61,831 nt of DNA. It comes from Levilactobacillus enshiensis. GTDB lineage: Bacteria; Bacillota; Bacilli; Lactobacillales; Lactobacillaceae. Shown piece after piece: positions 44,400-53,294 of this stretch; position 1 is the stretch's first letter; every line of letters starts with the position of its first letter. The stretch lies in assembly GCF_007115095.1 (NCBI RefSeq), contig NZ_SULH01000007.1, positions 1 to 61,831 of the forward strand. The letters run 5' to 3'. The notes under the pieces were generated by a model that worked only from the letters and a program-made list of their open reading frames with translations, was not told where the DNA came from and did no database searches. The translations under genes and the position numbers were made by a program.

Positions 44400-45986
44400 C
44401 TATTTGTCACTTTGACCTAAAGAACGGTATATCTTAACAAGATCTGCATCTCGGCGCATCGAGATATCAAGAAAGATATAATTGATGGTATCTGGTGCAA
44501 CGGCACTTCTAACCTTAATGACATCAACATCACGATTTTCACGCAAGCATTGTGTGATATACATGGGGATGAAATATTCGACCGGGACATTACTAGTCGA
44601 AGCTACTCGCTGCAAACAAAAGTTCATCAGAATTGGATTTTCCATAGTTAAATCAATTACTCCAAATTCATCATCCGGTTCAAATTCAATTGCATCATAA
44701 ACTTCATCTCTTTCCAGCTTCAGCTCACTCACCAGTGCCCCAACATTATCTGATGTATAGTACAAATTCACATTAGCATTGTTGAACCTTCCTGCCCCCG
44801 GCATTCCATACAACGCTGGGCTATCCAGCTCACTTTCCACAAATGGTGCCGGTTTTTTCTTAATATTTCTGGAACGACCATGATATAAAGGAATGCTTAT
44901 CTTTTGTCGCTTAACCTTAAAACCACTAAAATAGCTGCGTAGTCTCTTAGCCACGGGTAAATCATATGCCTTTAGTGAACTCTTCGACAATAAGTCTTGA
45001 AACTCATATAGTTCTTCTGAAGTAACTTCCAACGCCGTTTTACCGCCAGAAGAGTCCTTGATAAGATCTTGAGTGGCAGCAACTTCAACCTCTGCTGAAA
45101 TTGATGATTCCGATAGCTCAGACTTTTGGGGTTGTTTCTCAACAACTGTTTTAACCGTTTCAACGAACGAATCATTTGCTGTATTTGTATCATCTAACCA
45201 GTTCTTCAATGCTGGAACATCTGTACTGAGCTGGTCAACAGTCAGAATACCATGCGCAAATGAGTTTCTGACCTTCCGAGATTCAAATACCAACATACGT
45301 TTATTCAATTTGAAGAGACTATTGTCAACTTTTGCCTTATTAGGAATCTTCCAATCATCGACAAGCACTTTTCCTGCCCATCCCGGATTAAGCCTATAAC
45401 CCTTACTAATCTCTTCAGTTAAACCTTTCAACACCGAATGTCCAATTACTGTTTTATTCCCTGAGGCTTTCGCTGATAGGCCATAAGAGGATTTAGGTAT
45501 CCATTCGACAAGTCGGTGTTGTCGTTTTTCAATTGCTCGTTGAACATCTGCTTGGCTTGCATTCTCCGGCAATCCTAGCATAACCCTCTGATTTCTTTTA
45601 GCAAAATCTGCCATCGGTTTCTGCTTTGCAATTGCCTCTTGTACTTCCAGCTGAGTTGCCGCTGGTGGTAACCCTAGCGATAGCTTACGCGCCCTATCTG
45701 CCATATCAAACATCGGTTTTCGCTTTGCAATTGCCTCTTGCACTTCTCGCTGGGTTGCTGTTGGTGGCAACCCCAGCGATGCCTTATGAAACTTGTCTGC
45801 CATATCAAACATCGGTTTTCGTTTTGCAATTGCTACTTGTATTTCTCGATGAGTTGCCGTTGCTGGCAACCCCAATGATGCCTTATAAAACCTATTTTCC
45901 ATACCAGGTATCTTTTCTGAATTTAAAAAATTCATATCCGGTACTTTTTCGGATCTATCCCATCTTTTTTCATTTGAATCGGTCAT
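44400..45986 (-). CDS. Repeat-HEPN-RES fusion protein, probable toxin/defence effector
   Basis: A 528-residue protein of unusual build. Residues about 33-155 are four tandem ~33-residue repeats with core LGLPPTATQREVQEAI and KRKPMFDMAD. Then follows a helical region with RNSFAH at 240-245, the RX4H motif of HEPN ribonucleases. A linker rich in Ser/Glu leads to a C-terminal RES domain from about 365: LYHGRSR (Arg371), GRFN (399-402), YYTSDN (409-414) and Glu421, the residues of NAD-cleaving or ADP-ribosylating RES toxins. HEPN-RES pairing is known, the repeat fusion is not familiar to me. No XRE/Xre-type antitoxin gene is next to it. It lies between two gpmA repeats, so a defence or abortive-infection effector is the best inference. 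Confidence 0.75.
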   Translation of the reverse strand: MTDSNEKRWDRSEKVPDMNFLNSEKIPGMENRFYKASLGLPATATHREIQVAIAKRKPMFDMADKFHKASLGLPPTATQREVQEAIAKRKPMFDMADRARKLSLGLPPAATQLEVQEAIAKQKPMADFAKRNQRVMLGLPENASQADVQRAIEKRQHRLVEWIPKSSYGLSAKASGNKTVIGHSVLKGLTEEISKGYRLNPGWAGKVLVDDWKIPNKAKVDNSLFKLNKRMLVFESRKVRNSFAHGILTVDQLSTDVPALKNWLDDTNTANDSFVETVKTVVEKQPQKSELSESSISAEVEVAATQDLIKDSSGGKTALEVTSEELYEFQDLLSKSSLKAYDLPVAKRLRSYFSGFKVKRQKISIPLYHGRSRNIKKKPAPFVESELDSPALYGMPGAGRFNNANVNLYYTSDNVGALVSELKLERDEVYDAIEFEPDDEFGVIDLTMENPILMNFCLQRVASTSNVPVEYFIPMYITQCLRENRDVDVIKVRSAVAPDTINYIFLDISMRRDADLVKIYRSLGQSDK

Positions 45987-46120
45987 TTGAAGACAACAGC
46001 CCCTCGCTGAATAGTATATTACTATCTATTGTAGTATCGTCCATATGCAAACGCAACATATAGTGTTTGAGATTTTAAAGAGAATAATTCTACCGACGGC
46101 TAACACTTCTTAAATATTAA

Positions 46121-46149
46121 AAAATCCAATTCTTCTCTGAATTGGATTT
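46121..46149 (-). terminator. Terminator after small secreted protein gene
   Basis: Perfect AAATCCAATTC / GAATTGGATTT stem, minus-strand tail TTTTTT. Confidence 0.9.
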
Positions 46150-46175
46150 CACCCGATACTTTAATTCATCTCTTC

Positions 46176-46571
46176 CTATGCATGCCAGATTGCCTTATAA
46201 TGGTTAAATTTCTGTATACTAATTTTCGAGTAATAAGTCGGCTTAGCATTAGCATGGAATGCTGTCGACAAAGAAACCTTCAGCTTACCCTTCTTAGTTC
46301 TGTTGGCGTATTGAGAGGTAGAAGCACCAACTGGTGTAAAGCCATAACCTAAGCTTGAATGAAACCAATTAACTTTATCCGTATATTTCATCCCTCCCTT
46401 ACCTAGATATATAATTTTCTTTCCTTTGTAAATCCGCATAATACTATTTTTATGCTTCCAGGCACCACGAACTGACTTCGGTGAGCCAGAAGCCTGTGCT
46501 GAAACTGGTTCCACCAGTAATGGTAAAATCAACAATTCACTCATCAAAATCAAAAAAAATCTCTTCTTCAT
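46176..46571 (-). CDS. Small secreted protein (131 aa), hypothetical
   Basis: Signal peptide MKKRFFLILMSELLILPLLV... with AQA-type cleavage near residue 27, then about 100 basic, aromatic-rich residues starting PKSVRGAWKHKNSIMRIYKG and ending KAIWHA. This beta-rich 'RGxWxH' type is common among short secreted lactobacillus proteins of unknown role. Own terminator at 46121. It appears to be a single-gene unit. Confidence 0.75.
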   Translation of the reverse strand: MKKRFFLILMSELLILPLLVEPVSAQASGSPKSVRGAWKHKNSIMRIYKGKKIIYLGKGGMKYTDKVNWFHSSLGYGFTPVGASTSQYANRTKKGKLKVSLSTAFHANAKPTYYSKISIQKFNHYKAIWHA

Positions 46572-46697
46572 TAGTAACTCTCCCTTCCGGAAGCCACAAT
46601 TGACAGCGGTTTCAATATAAATAATACACTAGTGTCGAAACTATTCAAGACACTAATGTCCTTAACCTTTCTTGTATAATCTCAGTATCTTAAGCAA

Positions 46698-46724
46698 AAA
46701 AATTGAACGCCACCGCAGCGTCCA
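46698..46724 (-). terminator. Terminator after 104-aa/39-aa gene pair
   Basis: Minus-strand stem TTGGACGC / GCGTTCAA (one G-U pair) followed by seven T. Confidence 0.75.
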
Positions 46725-46741
46725 ACGTTTTCTCAATCTAA

Positions 46742-46861
46742 TCAGGCATACTTCTTCCGAGCTTCCTTTGCCTGTATATCCACAACCCTCACCAACTCCA
46801 CAATCACCGCAGCAGTCATCTTCAACAAGATTCGCCCAAGTAACGATCTACCATTACTCAA
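46742..46861 (-). CDS. Possible 39-aa cationic amphipathic peptide
   Basis: Frame beginning TTG AGT AAT GGT, overlapping the stop codon of the upstream 104-aa gene and closely preceded by GGAGAG, hence possibly coupled. Product: MSNGRSLLGRILLKMTAAVI... ending EARKKYA, hydrophobic and basic. The gene pair ends in a good terminator (46698-46724), which supports transcription through this frame. No family recognised. Confidence 0.4.
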   Translation of the reverse strand: MSNGRSLLGRILLKMTAAVIVELVRVVDIQAKEARKKYA

Positions 46862-47168
46862 TCTCTCCTTCCAATTCTGACCATTTCAATCTGCCATTTA
46901 CTAGCACACCCGCCACATACATCGCATCCAAATCACCACTCGTCAGGACGTACCCCACTAACTCGTTACCATACGCGCCATATAGGTAAACGACTAAATA
47001 CCGAGGCAAGTCATCTATATCTAACGTCTGCGGTAGGTAATGTTCATCTAGTTCATTACGTTCCAACATGTAGGACTCTTCCGCCAGTTCAGTTGGCATC
47101 TGTCGTTGACTGACTAATTCCATTTTCGAACGAATCCACTCTTGCCACATCTTCTGATCAATCATCAA
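46854..47168 (-). CDS. Hypothetical 104-aa acidic protein
   Basis: A 104-residue acidic soluble protein: helical N-terminus (MIDQKMWQEWIRSKMELVSQ), then RYLVVYLYGAYGNELVGYVL and a Leu/Glu-rich end. AGAGGTGA ribosome site. The last bases overlap a possible 39-residue frame. No family recognised; an antitoxin or immunity-type protein would fit its size and charge, but nothing proves it. Confidence 0.65.
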   Translation of the reverse strand: MMIDQKMWQEWIRSKMELVSQRQMPTELAEESYMLERNELDEHYLPQTLDIDDLPRYLVVYLYGAYGNELVGYVLTSGDLDAMYVAGVLVNGRLKWSELEGEIE

Positions 47169-47217
47169 AAATCACCTCTATTTTTCTATGTTCCTATGAT
47201 CCATATGCAACAGAAAA

Positions 47218-47247
47218 GGGCCCTCAACCACTAAGAGTTGAGGGCCC
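47218..47247 (-). terminator. Terminator after decayed secreted-protein gene
   Basis: Stem GGGCCCTCAAC / GTTGAGGGCCC with TTTT on the minus strand. Confidence 0.85.
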
Positions 47248-47263
47248 AATTTCTATTCAATTG

Positions 47264-47533
47264 CTAATAATCTGTAACCGTTAAATCAATCGTATCGTCT
47301 TCACCTGATGGCCTAATCCAATAGGTACTACCATCAGTATCACCTGAAGAAATATCAAAGTGATACGTTCCAGGGAAGGACCCACTACTCAAATCATGCT
47401 TAGTCACCGTCTATTTCTTACTGTCATCCGTTAGCTTGACCGTCATATCATCACCGTAACCAGTATAGTTACAGAATCTGACCGGTGACTTTACGCTCCG
47501 CCAGAATAAAACTTTCTTTGCCGCATGTGCCAT
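47264..47533 (-). pseudogene. Decayed small secreted/surface protein
   Basis: A minus-strand frame from MAHAAKKVLFW through VRFCNYTGYGDDMTVKLTDDSKK, broken by TAG at 47411-47413, and continuing in frame with SGSFPGTYHFDISSGDTDGS to DLTVTDY and stop at 47264. The start of the signal peptide is missing. A terminator follows at once. The rest of 47534-47707 shows no gene. Confidence 0.65.
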
Positions 47534-47707
47534 CACATCTTTTAAGCTACATTACTGATGTGTCTACTAATTCAAGCTTATTTTTCCTACCGGTTTTCAT
47601 TCACCAGTAATCTCGCTATCAACAGTTTACTTACGAAAAAGTTCTTCTCACATTCAAGCTGGCTTTAAACAGTTGGTAACTATTTACTTGACTCTTAACC
47701 TAGCATT

Positions 47708-49468
47708 TTACACGCCTATTCTTGACCACTCATTCGCATTCTGGGTAATACTCTTTACCTCTTGTTTCAAAAAATCAATCAAGGCATCATCGTTTTCGTT
47801 TGTCTTAAGCGGAATTGGAAATATTCCCTTTTCCTTGCTCTGCTTAACTATTTCTTTTTCCTTATCGTTCTGTTGCATAGTCGGGAATATGACCCCTACA
47901 CCATCAACAAACGATTTCGAACTGTCAAATACCTTTAACCTAACTGCTTCGGCGTACTTATTTGAGCTAAATGCATACTCATCTGTTGTTTTTATGTGAT
48001 CAAGATATGAAACAAGTTGATCTCCTGCTCCACCTTCTTCAAATGAAGATATATCCTTAAATCTTCTATACTTAGTATCCAACACTAATACACCAATTAA
48101 CGTTTCTGGATTGTCTTTATCTCCTTCATCATACAAATCAATTCTGATATCTGGCCAATTATGTTTTGCAGGCGTCCATAATGGATTCTCTTTGGTAACT
48201 CTATCGGGACTGTTCGGAATAATTTTTTTATTATAAATTATTTTGGCCTTTAAATTTTTCTTTTCTCCTTCTCTAGATAATTCTACTGTTGTCCCATTCT
48301 CTAGAATATCAATCTTTTTCGCATTCTTTTGAAAAATCCATCCCTTAATAGGTTTAAATCCAATCGCTTTCATTCCCTTGATAACTTGAATGTATCCCCA
48401 AATTTCATATAATAAATCGGTTCGATGCCAATAATACGTGTACTGTCTGTGAAAAGAAAACTCCTTATCCGAGACAGACAAAACCCTTTTTAAGAGTTTT
48501 TTTACAAAAAGATAATTAATGTTTCTTGGCAAAAAATTTTTATCAACCACATTTTTTGCCTCTGAAACATCATTCATCCAGTCTGTTGATAAGGTACCAC
48601 TGATTATAAATCGATACTTACTTAATATCTTATTATCATTCTCCAAGTTTCTTAAACTTTTATTTGTATTATTAACTAAGCTCAAGATATTTCGTATTTT
48701 CTTACGTAATTCATTAATCACTTTAAGAAGCATTCTTAAATCATAAGCCAGTAACATATTATATTGAATGTCGTAATTGACGACCCTATACCTACCAAAA
48801 ATTTCTTTTTTTCTATCTGGCCTGTTAGTCATCTCCCTGATGCCCCTACTATCCATTGGCTCCATCATTTTACGTGTCCAATGATACAGTTCACTAATGC
48901 CTGACTTCGGGAATTTATCAATAGCAAACATTGCCCGCTGGAACCGGTAATATTCATCATGCAATATTGAAAGTATCTCATAATCATCACTGGATAAATC
49001 ATCATTGCTTTCAGTTATTGTCCCATTTGTATTTGCAGAAAAAGATCTAGCTAACCCAATTATTGTATTTTCCACGTCTTGTCGCATCTTATCAAGCTGA
49101 TCATCATCTAAAAATTTAGGAACTATTTTCAGCCAGGAGAACAATTCACCATTTTTTTCCTTCAGTTGTAATCGATAAATTCCTGGTAAATATTTATGCC
49201 CATTATTATTAAAATCATAAAGACTAACCAGTTCCTTTCCCGGTGAAATAAAGAGTTTTCCCTCATCATCTGTCTGTACTCTTGAATTGTTGATTAGATC
49301 TAAACCATCGATATACAATCTGTCCTCAACATTACCAGAGAATAAGATTCCATAATTCTTATTTTCAACAGCTTCGAGAGTTTCTAAATCATACTGATCC
49401 TTTTTAAATAAAAATTCTCCTACATATTTATCATTCAGTGACAAGGTTACCTTAGCTGACAAATCCAT
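47708..49468 (-). CDS. McrC-like nuclease subunit (DUF2357 + PD-(D/E)XK)
   Basis: A 586-residue protein: N-terminal beta-rich DUF2357-type region, long helical middle (about 190-330), then a PD-(D/E)XK nuclease with WPDIRIDLY (about 437-445) and VLVLDTKYR (about 457-465) as the D...DxK core. It partners an McrB-type AAA+ motor; the genes overlap by 17 bases. It would be the cleaving subunit of a modification-dependent or related restriction system. Lower GC than flanking core genes indicates horizontal transfer. Confidence 0.85.
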   Translation of the reverse strand: MDLSAKVTLSLNDKYVGEFLFKKDQYDLETLEAVENKNYGILFSGNVEDRLYIDGLDLINNSRVQTDDEGKLFISPGKELVSLYDFNNNGHKYLPGIYRLQLKEKNGELFSWLKIVPKFLDDDQLDKMRQDVENTIIGLARSFSANTNGTITESNDDLSSDDYEILSILHDEYYRFQRAMFAIDKFPKSGISELYHWTRKMMEPMDSRGIREMTNRPDRKKEIFGRYRVVNYDIQYNMLLAYDLRMLLKVINELRKKIRNILSLVNNTNKSLRNLENDNKILSKYRFIISGTLSTDWMNDVSEAKNVVDKNFLPRNINYLFVKKLLKRVLSVSDKEFSFHRQYTYYWHRTDLLYEIWGYIQVIKGMKAIGFKPIKGWIFQKNAKKIDILENGTTVELSREGEKKNLKAKIIYNKKIIPNSPDRVTKENPLWTPAKHNWPDIRIDLYDEGDKDNPETLIGVLVLDTKYRRFKDISSFEEGGAGDQLVSYLDHIKTTDEYAFSSNKYAEAVRLKVFDSSKSFVDGVGVIFPTMQQNDKEKEIVKQSKEKGIFPIPLKTNENDDALIDFLKQEVKSITQNANEWSRIGV

Positions 49469-51377
49469 TCACCTTCAATTCAGCTTTCTTTTGATTGAGT
49501 ACCCCTTTTGAAACATCAAAGTTTGACAAATCCTTATACTGATCCAATAACTCGAACAGTGACTTCTTATTCATATCTTCTTTATCGGGAAATAACAATT
49601 CGTTTAATGCATCCTCTGCTCCTCGAACCTTTGGAAATACTCTTTGCGCTACTTGATAATCTAAGGCAATTTTTCTATCAAAACCGCTATCAATAGGTAT
49701 ATTTGACAAGAATTGCTCAATACTATTGAGATTTCTCCATCCTAAACCAACCATCGGCAGCACTTTATTAATGGTGACATGTAACTCCCAAAAGAAGTCT
49801 AACTCTTTCTCTGAGAGACTGTCCTTATTTCCTATAACCTCTGAATAGTTAGAATAACTAATTTCTGAAAAATCTTCAGGATTGATGCTATTAGCTTCTG
49901 AAATTCTTTGATTAAAGGGCATCATCTTCAGCTCGATTACATTTGCGCGGTCTAGCAGTTTATCCGACATCTGGTAAGTTGTTTCATCAATATTCATAGT
50001 ACCAACAAATCGCACATTCGGTGTTATTTGAATCCTAGGCTCATATGTTTGAGAATTATACAGTCGTGGTGCTAAGTTCTCATTATAAAGCCTAATAAAT
50101 CTATCCCCACTGTCCATTTCCATAACAGATAGGAATTGAGAAAAGTAATGTTCTACACGTGCTAAATTCATCTCATCCAATACAATGATGTACATTTTAT
50201 CGGGATTTTTTGAAGCATTTATTAATGTATCCACCAACCCAGAATCTCCGGGATGATAATTGCTACTCAACGTATCCACATAGCCTAAAAGATCTGAATC
50301 ATCTTGCCAAAATGGACGAACCGATATCATATTAAATTGACTATTTACTCCCTCTTTATCAATTAATCCGAGTGCATCGGCATAAGCCGTAATAATTTTT
50401 GATTTCCCAGTACCGCTTAATCCAGCTAATATTGTTAGATTATTAGTCTTTATCGATGTGTGAAAATTCAGTAAATCGATTTTATCAAATGTTAAATTAT
50501 ATTTTTTTGATTTGACCATTTTAGAGAATCGATCGATTATTTGTTTATCCATATCTTCAATCTTTTCTTTACGTTCTATACTTTGAGACAAGGAATCCAC
50601 AGAAGCTTTCGTCAGTTTCTCTGACAATTTACCTTCAGCCAAATAACGTACAGGTACAAAAAGTACATCTGGGTTCCTTTCAGAACGATAGATTCCCCCA
50701 TTCCAAACTTCATTATTCCAATTAAATACCACTATTGGATTATTTCCGGTTGGAATTTCATACTTAATATAATGAGTATTAATCTCCGACGGATTTAGAA
50801 ATTCATAAAAACGATCTACTACCCGTTCTCTCTGAAGCTGACTTTCAAAGATTAGAAACGAACTAATGGTATCTAGATCTTTTCCTAACACTTTATCACT
50901 GGGGCCTTCTAATACTTTTCCGCTAATTAATACATCATTTAAATCATCTGAATCCTTAACCGAGGGGAATTCATGGATAACTGGAATAAGCTCATACATA
51001 TCACTTTCTGAAAAATCAGTATTATGAACTATACGTTCGATATTCTGTGCTGTTAGCTTTTCTTTCCCATCTTTCCACATATCTCTTTCTATATTAAAAA
51101 TAAAAACCCAGCGAGACAAAGACTCAGCAAATCTTTGTTTTTCTAAGTTATCCAAGTTAGTTGGAAGTGAAAATCCGTATGATTGATTTTCAGATAAAAA
51201 CATATTTACTTCTTTATCTACATATTTTTTATTATTTGAGTTCAATACCTTTATGTGGACTAACCATTCACCCGTTATTCCCTTTTGAATTGGAATAACA
51301 CCTCCCGTCTTTGAAGGTTGACCATCAAAGTCAGTATTATCTAACACACCAATAAATAATCCATTTAATAATGTCAT
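49452..51377 (-). CDS. McrB-like AAA+ GTPase/ATPase
   Basis: A 641-residue protein. Residues 1-300 form an N-terminal domain without a recognised family, likely for target recognition. The AAA+ core has Walker A GLSGTGKS (319-326), Walker B MYIIVLDEMN (395-404), and GTMNIDETTYQMSDKLLDRA (459-478) that includes the McrB hallmark MNxxD and a candidate arginine finger. The hexameric motor translocates or remodels nucleic acid for McrC cleavage. It overlaps its neighbours by 4 and 17 bases, so the three genes form one operon. Confidence 0.9.
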   Translation of the reverse strand: MTLLNGLFIGVLDNTDFDGQPSKTGGVIPIQKGITGEWLVHIKVLNSNNKKYVDKEVNMFLSENQSYGFSLPTNLDNLEKQRFAESLSRWVFIFNIERDMWKDGKEKLTAQNIERIVHNTDFSESDMYELIPVIHEFPSVKDSDDLNDVLISGKVLEGPSDKVLGKDLDTISSFLIFESQLQRERVVDRFYEFLNPSEINTHYIKYEIPTGNNPIVVFNWNNEVWNGGIYRSERNPDVLFVPVRYLAEGKLSEKLTKASVDSLSQSIERKEKIEDMDKQIIDRFSKMVKSKKYNLTFDKIDLLNFHTSIKTNNLTILAGLSGTGKSKIITAYADALGLIDKEGVNSQFNMISVRPFWQDDSDLLGYVDTLSSNYHPGDSGLVDTLINASKNPDKMYIIVLDEMNLARVEHYFSQFLSVMEMDSGDRFIRLYNENLAPRLYNSQTYEPRIQITPNVRFVGTMNIDETTYQMSDKLLDRANVIELKMMPFNQRISEANSINPEDFSEISYSNYSEVIGNKDSLSEKELDFFWELHVTINKVLPMVGLGWRNLNSIEQFLSNIPIDSGFDRKIALDYQVAQRVFPKVRGAEDALNELLFPDKEDMNKKSLFELLDQYKDLSNFDVSKGVLNQKKAELKVNGFVS

Positions 51378-52543
51378 TTCATTTCTCCTCTAATTAATTC
51401 ATCTCTGCTTATTGTCTTTAAGCCTTTTACTCTATTTTTTAAGAAACATTGGTCACCATATGGTACAGTTTCTTCGTATAGAAAAACGTTATCATAATAT
51501 TCCAACGGTTTCCCTAGAGAGTTTGAGATACCACTAATGTTGGCATAGTATTTCATTTTCTCTGAGCTATTAAAAAATACCTGTGGGACGATAATATCAG
51601 TATCTGAATGAGCTTTCCTAAATTCTTCGACATCTAAGTCTTCTGGAATACCAATCTGTAAATTATGCTCCATACGTTCTTCTATATGATCACTTTTCTC
51701 CTTCTTATGAGGCACACTTAAATTTTCAATCAATAATTCTCTGTCTTTCAACTGTGTATTTAGATCCTCAATCACTAAATCTCTATTTTGAATTTTTCGT
51801 TCTATCTCAGTTCGATCAGCCATCAATCCGTCAATTTTATCTTTCAATTCATTATTCTTCTGGGTAATCACTTCAATTTCGCTTTTCTTTTTTTTAATAT
51901 ATTTAGAATTTTCTTTCTCTCTCATTTCCAAACTCATTTTCAAAGACTTAATTTTTGCTTCTTTCTTTTCTTTATCCTTTTTAAATCGATCAACAGTTGA
52001 TGCATATTGGTCAACTGTACTATTCAATTCATTAATTTTTGACATAAGAAACTTGATTTTCTTTTCTAGCCTTTTATTTCTCTCCAGTAGCGAAGTATCT
52101 ATATTCGTCAATTTTGGGCTACTTTCTACATTTCTTTCTTTTTTATTCTTATTTATGTTCTCAATTTTTTGGGGGGAAATTACTACTTCTTTTTGAATAC
52201 TTTCTTTTCTTGAATTAATTTCCTTTATATATGAAGTTGCTAAATTTAAGTCGCTTTCAAATACCAGTCTAATAATTTGAGAAAATATTTTATCATTTGA
52301 ATATTTACTCAATTCTGTCGACATATTTTCTTTAGGTACATCACTAGCCATTTTTTTTAAAATGGTTTTTGTTCTTTGATAATTCACCGACAATAACATC
52401 CTATCGATTATCGCTCTTTTTATACGTGAATTAGATTTATGAGGAACACCACCAACCTTTCCTTTAAACGCAGTTACCATCTTATTAAAAGTCTTATCAT
52501 CTATACCTCGTAGTATCCATTCAACAATTTCCTGTTCGTTCAA
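51374..52543 (-). CDS. Coiled-coil accessory protein of the McrBC-like operon
   Basis: A 389-residue, Lys/Glu-rich protein, first gene of the operon, ending in an ATGA overlap with the McrB-like gene. Residues about 1-110 are a helical domain (EQEIVEWILRGIDDKTFNKM), about 150-290 a long coiled coil (for example LLERNKRLEKKIKFLMSKIN), and 300-389 a globular end (VEEFRKAHSDTDIIVPQVFF). No enzymatic motif is visible. Coiled-coil partners of McrBC-type pairs are a feature of the CoCoNuT class of defence systems; assignment to it is inference. Confidence 0.75.
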   Translation of the reverse strand: MNEQEIVEWILRGIDDKTFNKMVTAFKGKVGGVPHKSNSRIKRAIIDRMLLSVNYQRTKTILKKMASDVPKENMSTELSKYSNDKIFSQIIRLVFESDLNLATSYIKEINSRKESIQKEVVISPQKIENINKNKKERNVESSPKLTNIDTSLLERNKRLEKKIKFLMSKINELNSTVDQYASTVDRFKKDKEKKEAKIKSLKMSLEMREKENSKYIKKKKSEIEVITQKNNELKDKIDGLMADRTEIERKIQNRDLVIEDLNTQLKDRELLIENLSVPHKKEKSDHIEERMEHNLQIGIPEDLDVEEFRKAHSDTDIIVPQVFFNSSEKMKYYANISGISNSLGKPLEYYDNVFLYEETVPYGDQCFLKNRVKGLKTISRDELIRGEMK

Positions 52544-52836
52544 AATTCACACTCCTTTAATTCCAAAAAAAATTAATTTTTAAAATAATTTCATTAACTA
52601 AACCTCCTAACTTCGTCAATCCAGATAAGGTTATTCAAAAAAACCTTTTAATAGGATTTTAGGATGATAGTTATTTTAAGTATACTTGTTGACTACAGAT
52701 ACACAAGGAACGAAATTGCTCTTTTATCCCTTTACCAGCTTAATCCTTCCTAAAATCAAAATAATGTGTTAAATAAAGTATCAGTTAGAATTTAATTTCT
52801 ACTTTGCGAAAAAGATCGAACTATAAAAGATACTAA
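52544..52836. other. AT-rich leader region of the McrBC-like operon
   Basis: Nearly 300 bases without a gene; presumably the operon promoter. No convincing -35/-10 pair was fixed. Confidence 0.45.
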
Positions 52837-52882
52837 AAAAGCTGATCGAAGAAAATCTGGCAGTTCTCTTCAATCAGCTTTT
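52837..52882 (-). terminator. Terminator after gene A copy 3
   Basis: AAAAGCTGATCGAAGA / TCTTCAATCAGCTTTT stem (one wobble), minus-strand tail TTTTTT. Isolates the McrBC-like operon from gpmA/gene A transcription. Confidence 0.85.
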
Positions 52883-52919
52883 AAATTATGAACTCATTAT
52901 TAATCATCGAATTAATTAA

Positions 52920-53177
52920 CTAGCTAGCGTCCGCATCCCCCGTCACAAACGTATGCTTGTCATCCAACACATACTGAAATTCCACGGCGTTCAACATCAA
53001 ACTAGCCCGGAAAAGTGCCTTGATGCCCTGTTCATTACTCATCACCACAAAGAATTCCCGATCGGTGCCACTGACCCGTTGGAAACTGTCATACTCGCCA
53101 GTGAAACCTTCCTTGCGGAACAAGCCGATAATCTTCATCATTTCAATCTGCGTTACTTCTTTGTCTGCCAAATTCAA
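52920..53177 (-). CDS. Gene A, copy 3 (85 aa, unknown), beside intact gpmA
   Basis: Nearly identical to copies 1 and 2 (ends FVTGDADAS). It follows the complete gpmA gene and its terminator. Here the overlapping gene B frame stops after six codons (MRTLAS), at the junction with the McrBC-like cargo. TTG start. Function not recognised. Confidence 0.75.
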   Translation of the reverse strand: MNLADKEVTQIEMMKIIGLFRKEGFTGEYDSFQRVSGTDREFFVVMSNEQGIKALFRASLMLNAVEFQYVLDDKHTFVTGDADAS

Positions 53178-53253
53178 TCTCTTTTCTCTTATTTAAATTT
53201 TCGGTCAGTAACGGCCCCTCTAGTGACCGCTAGTGACATTTTTTCCACGAAAA

Positions 53254-53277
53254 AGCCGCCCCCAAAATGAGGCGGCT
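53254..53277 (-). terminator. gpmA terminator
   Basis: AGCCGCC / GGCGGCT stem with TTTTT on the minus strand, 18 bases past the gpmA stop. Confidence 0.9.
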
Positions 53278-53294
53278 CTGACACAATCAGGTAA

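Noticed and set aside
45626..46063. Plus-strand frame opposite the LGLP repeats
   Set aside because: Antisense shadow created by the protein repeat; no ribosome site.
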